A DNA stretch of 15,806 nt from contig CAYRJA010000076.1 in the NCBI GenBank assembly GCA_964424455.1, positions 1 through 15,806 of the forward strand. Direction: 5' to 3'. This DNA is from CAYRJA01 sp964424455. Lineage in GTDB: Bacteria; Bacteroidota; Bacteroidia; Chitinophagales; UBA10324. The position numbers and the translations under genes are program-made. Each line of letters starts with the position of its first letter. Positions within the stretch are counted from its first letter, which is position 1. Positions 9,001-14,969 of the stretch are shown one piece after another. A model generated the notes under the pieces. It was not told the origin of the DNA, did no database searches, and saw only the letters and a list, made by a program, of their open reading frames with translations.

Positions 9001-9151
9001 TAACGAAGCAGTGTATGTGCTGGCACAACTTGATGATTTAACCAAAACATTTAAAGAGGATGAGCTTCAGAAAAAAATAGGTCCCGCTTTTGAACAATAT
9101 AAAGTGATGTACAATCCGGGCAGCGGAGATAGCGGAGAGAGCGATAATTAA
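6098..9151 (+). CDS. DUF2723 multi-pass membrane protein, GT-C-like glycosyltransferase
   Basis: This 1017-residue protein begins with a TM helix at 12-27. It then has the DUF2723 signature: WDCGEF (Asp35, Glu38) followed by LQIAHSPGAPFFLILGRLF (47-65). This acidic motif in the first external loop is shared with GT-C glycosyltransferases. The human DUF2723 protein TMEM260 is a protein O-mannosyltransferase, so a lipid-linked-sugar-dependent transferase acting on exported proteins is plausible here but inferred. About eight hydrophobic segments precede residue 312. A hydrophilic region (about 315-500) and four more TM segments (about 500-605) follow, then a periplasmic C-terminal domain of about 410 residues with TPR-like helices near 895-960. 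Length and architecture are usual for Bacteroidota members. The start is supported by a -7 element at 6063-6070. Confidence 0.85.
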   Translation: MTLYSKVNNAVGWLVMVLATAVYMLTAEPTGSFWDCGEFVSCALKLQIAHSPGAPFFLILGRLFTLFAGDTDKVALMVNFMSNIMGGGTSLFLFWTITAIGRKVIGKKENEIGMAELIAVMGAGFVGAMASTFTDSLWFSAVEGEVYASSSFFTALVVWAIFKWENVADEPYADRWIVFIGYMMGLSIGIHLLNLLAVPALVFVYYFKKTREVNRWGVIKTFLIACAILGFIQYGIIPSIPDIAANFDILFVNSFGMPFNSGVIFWGLIILATILGGFYYAYKKNNYALHTAMLTLTFIIIGYSSYAMVLIRANANPSINMSNPKNAINLVSYLDREQYGDRPLLYGQYYTAKITRQDQIDWENGSMKYWQGEKKYEELGRKPIIKYDAEDKTIFPRMFDGDDASHVRFYREWMNIPEGQKPTFAQNLGFFFSYQVNYMYWRYFLWNFAGRQNDQQGLTNNVQNGNWISGISFIDNARLGPQDNLPPSMANNKAKNKFYFLPLILGLIGMAFNFKKEKWDAWVVMLLFFFTGLAIVIYLNQTPLQPRERDYAYAGSIYAFCIWIGIGVIAVYDYLKKKMNAQTAAIAALVICLIVPGIMGAQGWNDHDRSHRYTARDFGRNYLESCPKDAILFTQGDNDTYPLWYAQEVEGIRPDVRIANLSLLGVDWYIDNLRRKVNESDALPISIPSESYRGSNHDITRYAKDPRIDQNQYYNAKDVVAFMVSKDNVSRDYGENFLPTKNLYVPVDKEYCLKNGIVEAKDSANIVSRLEWKLPKSSLMKPDLLVLDMIQNSNWKRPICFAISVSSDAYLGLGDYLQQEGLIYRLVPVKQTLNDGLPGSVNTKVMYDNVMNKFAWGGVDKFNVYLDENILRMVSNLRSNFARLANTLIKEGDTAKAVEVLDKCMTVLPERNVPYSLLMLPIAQSYYKAGAYEKGKPVVEKLFNFYLANLKYYASLDNNFRGYYTRDINEAVYVLAQLDDLTKTFKEDELQKKIGPAFEQYKVMYNPGSGDSGESDN

Positions 9152-9175
9152 CAGGATGAGAAACTTAATCCTGTT
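9150..9175 (+). terminator. Hairpin directly after the DUF2723 gene
   Basis: AACAGGAT (9150-9157) pairs perfectly with ATCCTGTT (9168-9175) around a 10-nt loop, starting in the TAA stop codon. The following bases are TTACTTCGCT, so the U-tract is poor. It may still define the 3' end of the mRNA. Confidence 0.4.
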
Positions 9176-9236
9176 TACTTCGCTCACTACATCAGAGATA
9201 TTTATGTTATGCAACATTTAAAAAGGTACAATCCAC

Positions 9237-10154
9237 ATGACATTCATTGAACTTGCACAAACAGTTTTAGGAGAAGCAAAAAGACCACTTTCCCCGACTG
9301 AAATATGGCAGACGGCTGTTGATAAAGGTTATGACAAACAATTAGACAGTGAAGGCAAAACTCCCTGGCAAACGCTGTATGCTCAAATTTATGTAAGTGT
9401 TCGCGACAACCCTAAAAGTCCTTTTCAGGTGACCGGAAGCAGACCGAAGAAATTTTTTCTCAAATCGCAAGCAACACAAATTGACCTGACAGACGAGACA
9501 GTAAACAAAGAACCTGAAACCAAGAAGAAACACTTTGATTATAAAGAAATCGCATTACATCCTTTTCTCGCTTACTACGCTAACTATCATCTCAACTGCT
9601 TTACCAAAACAATTAATCATTCCAAATCAACAAAAAAAGAATTTGGAGAATGGGTGCATCCTGACATGGTTGGTTGTCACTTCACCCTTGACGAGTGGAA
9701 GCCGGAAGTTTATGAGTTGAGTTCGGCAATCGGTAATATTTCCGTAAAACTTCTTTCTTTTGAGTTGAAACGCGAATTGTCATTTGGTAATTTAAGAGAA
9801 AGTTTTTTTCAAACAGTTTCCAATTCTTCGTGGGCTAATGAAAGTTATCTGGTTGCATCTGAAATTTCTGACGAACAAGATTTCATTGACGAACTCAGAC
9901 GACTTTCAACTTCGTTTGGTATTGGCATTATCAAACTAAACCTGCAAGACCCACATTCATCTGAAATAAAATTACCGGCTAAGTTTCGTGAGACACTTGA
10001 CTGGGAAACGATGAACAAACTTGCAACAATGAACAATGACTTCAAAGAATTTCTGACACGGTTAAAGATTGATATTTCTGCTAAGAAAATTCATAAAAAG
10101 GAATACGACACGGTGCTTGAATTGGACGACTTAATAAAGAAAAGTGTAGTATAA
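9237..10154 (+). CDS. HARE-HTH protein with a PD-(D/E)xK-like nuclease pattern (HrgA/COG2958-like)
   Basis: Residues 1-76 are a HARE-HTH winged-helix domain: TFIELAQTVLGEAKRPLSPTEIW, then TPWQTLYAQIYVSVRDN and a hairpin ending KKFFLKS. This domain is found fused to restriction endonucleases and chromatin factors. The C-terminal part (about 98-280) resembles HrgA/COG2958 proteins linked to restriction-modification loci. It shows a pattern that fits a PD-(D/E)xK core: HPD at 141-143, then a strand LLSFELK with Glu176 and Lys178, then Gln192 in the next helix. Nuclease activity is inferred. No methyltransferase or other defence gene is adjacent; it stands between housekeeping genes with gaps of 85 and 125 bp. 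GAC and AAC codons look more frequent than in its neighbours, hinting at acquisition. No promoter consensus is seen upstream. Confidence 0.75.
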   Translation: MTFIELAQTVLGEAKRPLSPTEIWQTAVDKGYDKQLDSEGKTPWQTLYAQIYVSVRDNPKSPFQVTGSRPKKFFLKSQATQIDLTDETVNKEPETKKKHFDYKEIALHPFLAYYANYHLNCFTKTINHSKSTKKEFGEWVHPDMVGCHFTLDEWKPEVYELSSAIGNISVKLLSFELKRELSFGNLRESFFQTVSNSSWANESYLVASEISDEQDFIDELRRLSTSFGIGIIKLNLQDPHSSEIKLPAKFRETLDWETMNKLATMNNDFKEFLTRLKIDISAKKIHKKEYDTVLELDDLIKKSVV

Positions 10155-10279
10155 TAGCAGTATTACAACAGGACTGAATTGCTACTATGAAACTGAAATG
10201 CACGAACGAACTTTCGTATGTTTAATCAACAACAGTATAGGAAAGCTTTCACAGTGGTAATATCCGAAACCGATAACTA

Positions 10280-11029
10280 ATGAAAAAGCATAATTCATCC
10301 AATCAGTTTATCTATGGTATTCATCCGGTGCTGGAAGCATTGCGGGAAAGGAAAACAATTGAAAAAATTTTTCTCCAGAAGAATCTGAAAAAGGAAAATG
10401 CAAGTGAAATATTCAGATTGGCAAAAGAAGCAGATGCTCCGTTACAGTTAGTACCGGAAGAAAAACTGAACCGGTTGGTTCATGGAAGTCATCAGGGAGT
10501 AGTGGCTATTGTTTCATCAGTCAGCTATGTGGACTGGGAGAGTGTAGTGGCGCAGGCGTATGAAAAAGGTGAATTGCCATTGCTGCTGATGTGCGACCGT
10601 GTTACAGATGTACGGAATATGGGAGCTATGGCAAGAACCGCTTATGCTGCCGGTGTTCATGCGATGATTGTACCGCAAACGGAAACAGCAGCCATCACTC
10701 CGGATGCAATAAAATCATCGGCGGGAGCATTGCAGAAAATAAATCTGTGCCGCGAAAAAGTTTTATCAAAAACCATTGATGCAATGAAAATGCACGGCAT
10801 TCAGTCAGTCGCTGCCGATATGCGTGCATCGAAATATGTATATGATGTTGATTTAAAATCACCAACGGTTATTATCGTAGGTTCAGAAGGCGAGGGGATT
10901 GCGGAAAATATTATTCGCAGAACAGATGAATTAGTCAAACTTCCGATGAACGGAGATTTGGACTCCTACAATGTTTCTGTAGCAGCAGGAATGATGATAT
11001 ATGAAGCGCTGAGACAGAGAGCAAGCTAA
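10280..11029 (+). CDS. rlmB: 23S rRNA 2'-O-ribose methyltransferase, RlmB-like (SpoU family)
   Basis: This 249-residue SPOUT enzyme is predicted to 2'-O-methylate a guanosine of 23S rRNA (G2251 in E. coli numbering) using SAM. An N-terminal L30e-like substrate-binding domain begins FIYGIHPVLEAL (10-21) and contains HGSHQGVVA. The three SpoU motifs are present: DRVTDVRNMGAMARTA (106-121, with Asn113 and Arg119), IVGSEGEG (199-206) and LPMNGDLDSYNVSVAA (221-236). The last contains SYN where most members have SLN. Length and motif spacing are normal. It converges with the dehydrogenase gene, and the two stop codons overlap. RlmB is called over the related TrmH/YsgA paralogues mainly on the YGIHPVLEAL start. 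Confidence 0.88.
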   Translation: MKKHNSSNQFIYGIHPVLEALRERKTIEKIFLQKNLKKENASEIFRLAKEADAPLQLVPEEKLNRLVHGSHQGVVAIVSSVSYVDWESVVAQAYEKGELPLLLMCDRVTDVRNMGAMARTAYAAGVHAMIVPQTETAAITPDAIKSSAGALQKINLCREKVLSKTIDAMKMHGIQSVAADMRASKYVYDVDLKSPTVIIVGSEGEGIAENIIRRTDELVKLPMNGDLDSYNVSVAAGMMIYEALRQRAS

Positions 11030-11988
11030 ACATGCTCTGCTATCTTGCTGCCCGGAATATGTTCGAGCATATCGGCAGTCATCCGGTCAATAGAAAATTC
11101 AGATTTCCATCCCCAGTCTTTTCTTGCTACGCTGTCGTCAATACTTTCAGGCCAGTTCTCCGCAATCTTCTGACGGAAGTCAGGGGCATATTTGATATTA
11201 AAATCAGGAATAATTTTTTTAATGGACTCAGCTAACTCTTTTGGTGAGAAACTAAGTGAAGCAATATTGTAAGAAGAGCGTACTTGTATCTTTTCAGCAG
11301 GAGCTTCCATCAGTTCAATGGTGGCGCGAATTGCATCGGGCATGTACATCATAGGAAGCGTAGTACTCTCCGCAAGAAAACAGGAATACACTTTATGTTT
11401 CTTCGCTTCAAAATAAATATCAATAGCATAGTCGGTAGTTCCGCCTCCGCCGGGAGTTTTGTAGCTGATTAAACCGGGGTAACGAACGCTGCGCACATCT
11501 AAATTTCTTTTCTGAAAATAATAATCGCACCATCTTTCTCCCGCCAGCTTGCTGATTCCGTAAATGGTGTTGGGTTCCATCACCGTCCATTGAGGTGTAT
11601 TCCTTCTCGGAGTAGTAGGACCGAAGACAGCAATAGTACTGGGCCAAAAAAGTTTTTTCACTTTTTGTTCGACACAAACATCCAGCACATTTCTAAGACC
11701 TTTCATATTCACCCGCCAAGCCAGTTCAGGATTTTTTTCTCCTGTAGCAGAGAGAATAGCAGCGAGATGATAAATTTGTGTAACACCGTACTTATTAATA
11801 GTTGTGGCTAAGCTGTTTTTATTCAAAACATCAAGGTGTTCAAAGATTCCGGTTTCTTTAATTTCCTGTGACGGCTCTTTTAAATCGGCTGCAATTACAT
11901 TGCTATACATCTTCCTTAGTGACATCACCAACTCGGAGCCAATTTGACCACACGCACCGATTACCAAAATTGTGTCGTTGTTATTCAT
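11026..11988 (-). CDS. tdh: L-threonine 3-dehydrogenase, SDR type
   Basis: This 320-residue enzyme of the extended short-chain dehydrogenase family is predicted to oxidise L-threonine to 2-amino-3-ketobutyrate with NAD. It has the Rossmann motif GACGQIG (11-17), HLAAILS (74-80), the catalytic Thr118 in PSTIAVFGP, and the Tyr143-X3-Lys147 pair in YGISK. The block PGLISYKTPGGGGTTDYAIDIYFEA (171-195) is characteristic of SDR-type threonine dehydrogenases rather than sugar epimerases. The usual partner kbl (2-amino-3-ketobutyrate CoA ligase) is not in the window. The stop codon overlaps that of convergent rlmB. A TACATTTG box lies 22 bp before its ATG. Confidence 0.87.
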   Translation of the reverse strand: MNNNDTILVIGACGQIGSELVMSLRKMYSNVIAADLKEPSQEIKETGIFEHLDVLNKNSLATTINKYGVTQIYHLAAILSATGEKNPELAWRVNMKGLRNVLDVCVEQKVKKLFWPSTIAVFGPTTPRRNTPQWTVMEPNTIYGISKLAGERWCDYYFQKRNLDVRSVRYPGLISYKTPGGGGTTDYAIDIYFEAKKHKVYSCFLAESTTLPMMYMPDAIRATIELMEAPAEKIQVRSSYNIASLSFSPKELAESIKKIIPDFNIKYAPDFRQKIAENWPESIDDSVARKDWGWKSEFSIDRMTADMLEHIPGSKIAEHV

Positions 11989-12010
11989 TTTTCCCTTTCT
12001 TAAAAGAAAG

Positions 12011-12018
12011 CAAATGTA
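12011..12018 (-). promoter_or_regulatory. -7 element upstream of tdh
   Basis: The minus strand reads TACATTTG, an exact TAnnTTTG match 22 bp before the tdh ATG in a 191-bp gene-free gap. No TTG box is seen at about 19 bp. The spacing to the start codon is typical for this phylum. Confidence 0.45.
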
Positions 12019-12179
12019 CTAAATGGTTTTACGATAGAGATACGGTTTTTCTACTAATCGGGAACATATATACTGTATCAGCAAGCGACTGAATGTGCTG
12101 AGCCGGGTTACAATATGAATAAATCACATTTTATATTCTTATCGTAAATGATGTGTTACAGTAAGAGGAAAACTCCCTT

Positions 12180-12797
12180 TTATTTATCAAAAGCATTCGA
12201 GTAGTGAACCGCTAATTGGTAAACTTTATCCTGCCGGCTAAATTCGTCGTTCTTGGATTTTTCATAACCTTTTCCTCTTCCAATCTGAATGATAATATAA
12301 CTGTACGAAGAAGGAATTCCTTTCACAGCATACTCATCTAAATAGTCAAGTCCTTCTTCCTGTTTTTCAAGGGAGTACCCCTTGCTGTTAAAAAGAGATT
12401 TTAAGTTTTTTTCATTCATGTAAAACAGGTTAACTATGTCATCTGAAAGCTGGAATTTACTTTTAAATTCATCTAAGGTAATCTTGGTAGAGGTATATTG
12501 ATCTTTGACTTTTAACTGATAGCCGCAAAATTTATTTTTTGCATTTACCTCTATTATCATCCATCCGTACATATATTCATTCGCCTTATTTACATTGTAA
12601 TATAACCGGCGGGATTCACCTTCATTTCCTCCAATATCATTTGGCTCACCGAATTTTGCAACTATATTATCATAGGTAACGGAGGTGTCTAAAAACAACT
12701 TAAACAAATTGTTTGAATCATTCTGAGCAAGTGATGCAGAAGCAGTCGAAAAAATTAACGCAATAACGATGATAGTGGATTTGAAATTTGTGTACAT
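12180..12797 (-). CDS. Exported protein of unknown function
   Basis: This 205-residue protein has a clear signal peptide (hydrophobic at about 7-18, likely cut after ASLA at residue 24). I do not recognise the family. The mature N-terminus contains VTYDNIVAKFGEPNDIGG, which resembles the 'GxS xxxVxxxFGxPxx' opening of SmpA/BLIP-like periplasmic domains; that comparison is weak. The rest is mixed alpha/beta and Lys/Tyr-rich, with one cysteine after the signal peptide (FCGYQL), so no disulfide within the chain. It starts 14 bp after the stop of the larger exported protein, so the two are almost certainly co-transcribed and may work together in the periplasm or at the cell surface. Confidence 0.7.
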   Translation of the reverse strand: MYTNFKSTIIVIALIFSTASASLAQNDSNNLFKLFLDTSVTYDNIVAKFGEPNDIGGNEGESRRLYYNVNKANEYMYGWMIIEVNAKNKFCGYQLKVKDQYTSTKITLDEFKSKFQLSDDIVNLFYMNEKNLKSLFNSKGYSLEKQEEGLDYLDEYAVKGIPSSYSYIIIQIGRGKGYEKSKNDEFSRQDKVYQLAVHYSNAFDK

Positions 12798-12811
12798 AGA
12801 TTAATGGGGGT

Positions 12812-13915
12812 TTATTTGTAAGTAAAGTAGTAAGGACTTCCGTCTGTTACAATATTAAAGCGCCAGAAGTACGGTATCTTGTTGCTTGAACCATAATAGC
12901 CGGGAGAGCAGATGGAAAAAATATAATGATTGTCATCGGATACGGTTACATTGTTCCATATAAAATCTTCCTGAAAATAAGATTTCGATTTAATGACTGT
13001 GCCAATCTGGTCAATGGTGTTAAATGTGGTTTTCTGTCCATCTACAATAATATGTTCTATTGCAGAAAGCGTATTGATATTACAAGTGTAAATCTTGTAC
13101 ATGGAACCTATGTAAATTAATTTTCCATCAGGCGAAAAGAAAGTATTAGTAAAGTCTTCGCGCTGATTATCGGGGTCTTCTTTAAACTCACCTAATTTTT
13201 TTCCGCTGTTTCCATCGTATAAAGTAATAGCGAATTGATTGCCTGTAACAATTCGCGAACCATCATCATTAATATCAAGAAAGGCAAATGATTTTGCTTC
13301 TTTACCCGTGGGGTTCATAAATGCATCAAACAGATCGTAGCTTTTAAATCCTGAAATTTCTTTCACAACTTTTCCTGTTACCACATCAGCAATGACTAAT
13401 CGGGCAGATGATCCTTTATTCATTAAGACTGCCAGCTTTCCATTATTCGCACTCAGACAAAAAACTCGCGTTAAAGTATATCCTGAGGGTAAAAGGAATG
13501 TATTAGATTTTGTCTCCTGTTCGTAATTTCCTGTTTCTGTTTTGCTGATATAACACTGCCCCGTGGAGGCATCATACTCAGGTGAGTAAAGATATTTTTC
13601 ATCCTTACTTGGTACGACAAATTTATTGAATGACTTAACCAATTTACCACTATTAACACTATAAATCTCGCTGTATGGTACTGCTTGAAAATGTACTAAT
13701 ACCAATGAATCCTCAAGCACTTTAAGCCAATCCATGCAATTGCGTCCGAGCCGAATAAGTGTTTTTGTTTTAGTTGTGGTATTTACTACAAATAAGGTGG
13801 CTTTGTCTGATTCGTGTACAACTAATGTGTTACCATTAGATGTAGCATCAAAATAATCTGCCTTAGCAGTAAGTTGAAATAACAACAGCAGGGCAAAAGG
13901 AAAAACACCTTTCAT
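12812..13915 (-). CDS. Exported beta-propeller-like protein
   Basis: This 367-residue protein has a signal peptide (MKGVFPFALLLLFQLTAKA, cut near residue 19). The mature part has irregular WD40/YVTN-like blades: SGNxLV-type strands, turns such as SGKLVKSF, TGKVVKEISGF and SGKKLGEF at the blade ends, and FFSPDGKLIYIGSMYKIYTCNI, a classic 'SPDGK' blade. It is therefore predicted to be a periplasmic or surface beta-propeller with a binding rather than catalytic role. It carries no Por secretion C-terminal domain and no lipobox. It leads a two-gene operon with the small exported protein, and a TAGTTTTG box lies 20 bp before its ATG. Confidence 0.72.
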   Translation of the reverse strand: MKGVFPFALLLLFQLTAKADYFDATSNGNTLVVHESDKATLFVVNTTTKTKTLIRLGRNCMDWLKVLEDSLVLVHFQAVPYSEIYSVNSGKLVKSFNKFVVPSKDEKYLYSPEYDASTGQCYISKTETGNYEQETKSNTFLLPSGYTLTRVFCLSANNGKLAVLMNKGSSARLVIADVVTGKVVKEISGFKSYDLFDAFMNPTGKEAKSFAFLDINDDGSRIVTGNQFAITLYDGNSGKKLGEFKEDPDNQREDFTNTFFSPDGKLIYIGSMYKIYTCNINTLSAIEHIIVDGQKTTFNTIDQIGTVIKSKSYFQEDFIWNNVTVSDDNHYIFSICSPGYYGSSNKIPYFWRFNIVTDGSPYYFTYK

Positions 13916-13935
13916 AAGAGTATTGTTGATGCGGA

Positions 13936-13943
13936 CAAAACTA
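13936..13943 (-). promoter_or_regulatory. -7 element upstream of the exported-protein operon
   Basis: The minus strand reads TAGTTTTG, matching TAnnTTTG, 20 bp before the start of the propeller gene. No TTG box is found at 19 bp. It is the natural promoter position for the two-gene operon. Confidence 0.4.
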
Positions 13944-14047
13944 AATAGTTAAACCCAAAAATATAATTTTCTTGAGAAGAAAATATCTCAGCCATATTAT
14001 GATTCTCATATTAGCTGGGTAGTAGTTATGCTGACATCAGCGGTTCT

Positions 14048-14164
14048 ATGAATCATTATTTTAAGGTATGGATTATTATAATCTTCTTATTCGGTACAGG
14101 TAAAAAAATAACGGAGGACAGTCAAGTAGTTGAATGCACTTTTATACAAATGAAGAAATCATAA
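14048..14164 (+). CDS. Possible small hydrophobic peptide or gene remnant
   Basis: ATG to TAA encodes 38 residues, MNHYFKVWIIIIFLFGTGKK followed by a polar tail. The first half looks like a signal peptide or a single membrane anchor, so this is either a small membrane peptide or the start of a decayed exported-protein gene. There is no TAnnTTTG box just upstream and no other support. An ORF of this size is expected by chance in an 800-bp gap. Confidence 0.2.
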   Translation: MNHYFKVWIIIIFLFGTGKKITEDSQVVECTFIQMKKS

Positions 14165-14173
14165 AATATAATC

Positions 14174-14191
14174 CCCACTACGGATAGTGGG
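14174..14191. other. 7-bp perfect hairpin with a 4-nt loop
   Basis: CCCACTA (14174-14180) pairs with TAGTGGG (14185-14191) around CGGA. It stands out in an AT-rich gap. Neither strand has a U-run directly after it, so it is not a standard terminator. Confidence 0.4.
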
Positions 14192-14432
14192 AGAAGAGAA
14201 GGATAGTCCAAAGCCAAATATTCCATAGTTAATGGTTTGCCTTAATCCAAACTCAGGTTCATTTCTTATAGATGCCATGGATATTAATGGGTTGGTTGTC
14301 ATTAAAATGTTCGACTATCTATGCTAATCTGGATTATAGCAAACAAATGAATGTCTATCAAAAGATTTTTTATCCAAGAGAATAATTAATTGCCTGATAA
14401 TAAATGACCTGAATAAAAGATGGGGTTACTTC

Positions 14433-14463
14433 TTTGCAAATTGGATTTTGAAGATTACTTTTG
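14433..14463 (+). promoter_or_regulatory. rRNA operon promoter P1
   Basis: TTTG (14433-14436), a 19-bp spacer and TACTTTTG (14456-14463) match both boxes and the spacing of Bacteroidota housekeeping promoters. The initially transcribed region carries CTTTTT-AAAAAAG. It is duplicated 103 bp downstream, with 14 identical bases (GAAGATTACTTTTG). Confidence 0.75.
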
Positions 14464-14535
14464 CGTTCCCTTTTTAAAAAAGCGACACACAAAAACACCT
14501 TCGGCAAGAAAAATTTCTTAAAAAAATTGAAATTA

Positions 14536-14566
14536 CTTGCAGAATTAAAAAAGAAGATTACTTTTG
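14536..14566 (+). promoter_or_regulatory. rRNA operon promoter P2
   Basis: CTTG (14536-14539), again exactly 19 bp, then TACTTTTG (14559-14566). The following TGCCCCGCTTCCAAAAAAGC is GC-rich at the expected start site and parallels the sequence after P1. About 160 nt of leader separate P2 from tRNA-Ile. Tandem promoters are usual for rRNA operons and fit strong, growth-related transcription. Confidence 0.78.
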
Positions 14567-14614
14567 TGCCCCGCTTCCAAAAAAGCCACAAAATTTAGAG
14601 ATTAATACTGATTG

Positions 14615-14642
14615 AAATCCTCCTGAAAAAGAAGGATGATTT
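14615..14642 (+). other. Leader hairpin between P2 and tRNA-Ile
   Basis: AAATC (14615-14619) pairs with GATTT (14638-14642), and TCCT (14621-14624) pairs with AGGA (14633-14636). One C-T mismatch separates the two helices, and the loop is 8 nt. Only a short TT follows, so it is more likely a leader or processing structure than a terminator. Confidence 0.4.
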
Positions 14643-14689
14643 TTGAGAGAAATAAAATGTGGTTAATGGAAAAGGAAAAGTAAGAAATC

Positions 14690-14700
14690 GTTCTTTCAAT
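14690..14700 (+). promoter_or_regulatory. boxA-like leader element
   Basis: GTTCTTTCAAT resembles the antitermination boxA (E. coli TGCTCTTTAACA). It recurs as GTTCTTTAAATA at 14958 and GTTCTTTGACATA at 15106. Such elements let transcription complexes read through long untranslated RNAs. The match is by eye. Confidence 0.4.
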
Positions 14701-14734
14701 TATTGGAGCTATCAAAAACTGTTACATCAAAAAC

Positions 14735-14808
14735 AGTCCCGTAGCTCAGTTGGTTAGAGCACTACACTGATAATGTAGGGGTCGGCAGTTCAACTCTGCC
14801 CGGGACTA
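14735..14808 (+). tRNA. tRNA-Ile (anticodon GAT)
   Basis: A complete cloverleaf can be drawn. Acceptor AGTCCCG (14735-14741) pairs with CGGGACT (14801-14807), the D-stem is GCTC/GAGC, the anticodon stem is CTACA/TGTAG with loop CTGATAA (GAT at 14769-14771), and the T-stem is GGCAG/CTGCC. The discriminator is A14808. The 3' CCA is not encoded (the genome reads ACA), so a CCA-adding enzyme is needed. The leader base run ACTGTT (14718-14723) could pair with AACAGT (14732-14737), touching the first three acceptor bases. The gene is the first product after the tandem promoters, where 16S rRNA would normally be. Confidence 0.97.
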
Positions 14809-14824
14809 CATTCATCGTTAAAAG

Positions 14825-14847
14825 TTAACTGTTGCAATAACGGTTAA
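14825..14847 (+). other. Spacer hairpin between the two tRNAs
   Basis: TTAACTGTT (14825-14833) pairs with AACGGTTAA (14839-14847), nine pairs with one T-G, around a 5-nt loop. It fills most of the 53-nt space between the tRNAs and is a plausible processing structure. Confidence 0.45.
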
Positions 14848-14861
14848 TGAATAACCAAATC

Positions 14862-14938
14862 GGGGGTGTAGCTCAGCTGGCTAGAGCGCCTGCCTTGCAA
14901 GCAGGAGGTCATCGGTTCGATTCCGTTCACCTCCACCA
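14862..14938 (+). tRNA. tRNA-Ala (anticodon TGC)
   Basis: Acceptor GGGGGTG (14862-14868) pairs with CACCTCC (14928-14934, one G-T). The D-stem is GCTC/GAGC and the anticodon stem CCTGC/GCAGG, with TGC at 14896-14898. The discriminator A14935 is followed by an encoded CCA (14936-14938), unlike the neighbouring tRNA-Ile. The T-stem ATCGG/CCGTT has a T-T mismatch at its second pair (14912/14926, standard positions 50-64), while the other four pairs hold. The Ile-Ala order is the usual content of a 16S-23S spacer. Confidence 0.97.
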
Positions 14939-14957
14939 TTGAAACAAATTTTTGATA

Positions 14958-14969
14958 GTTCTTTAAATA
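14958..14969 (+). promoter_or_regulatory. boxA-like element after tRNA-Ala
   Basis: GTTCTTTAAATA is close to the boxA core CTCTTTAA and lies 20 bp after tRNA-Ala, where spacer boxA elements occur ahead of 23S rRNA. Confidence 0.4.

Larger units (their letters stand above)
13944..14432. other. Gene-poor stretch upstream of the rRNA promoters
   Basis: About 490 bp without a recognisable gene. It holds one small open frame (14048-14164) and a 7-bp perfect hairpin (14174-14191). The near-palindrome GCTGA-CA-TCAGC lies at 14030-14041. The rest is AT-rich and without repeats. None of it resembles 16S rRNA. Confidence 0.6.

Noticed and set aside
11992..12179. Search for a small gene or riboswitch in the gap between tdh and the exported protein genes
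   Set aside because: Apart from the -7 element and one CTGTWACAG site at 12154, no frame, stem set or known riboswitch core was found.
14370..14591. 73-codon minus-strand frame rich in Phe and Lys
   Set aside because: It lies antisense across both rRNA promoters; its composition simply reflects the A/T-rich promoter sequence.
14611..14640. AATCCTCCTG looking like a remnant of the 16S 3' end (CACCTCCTTT)
   Set aside because: Only about eight bases agree, the flanks do not match 16S, and the bases are explained by a local hairpin.
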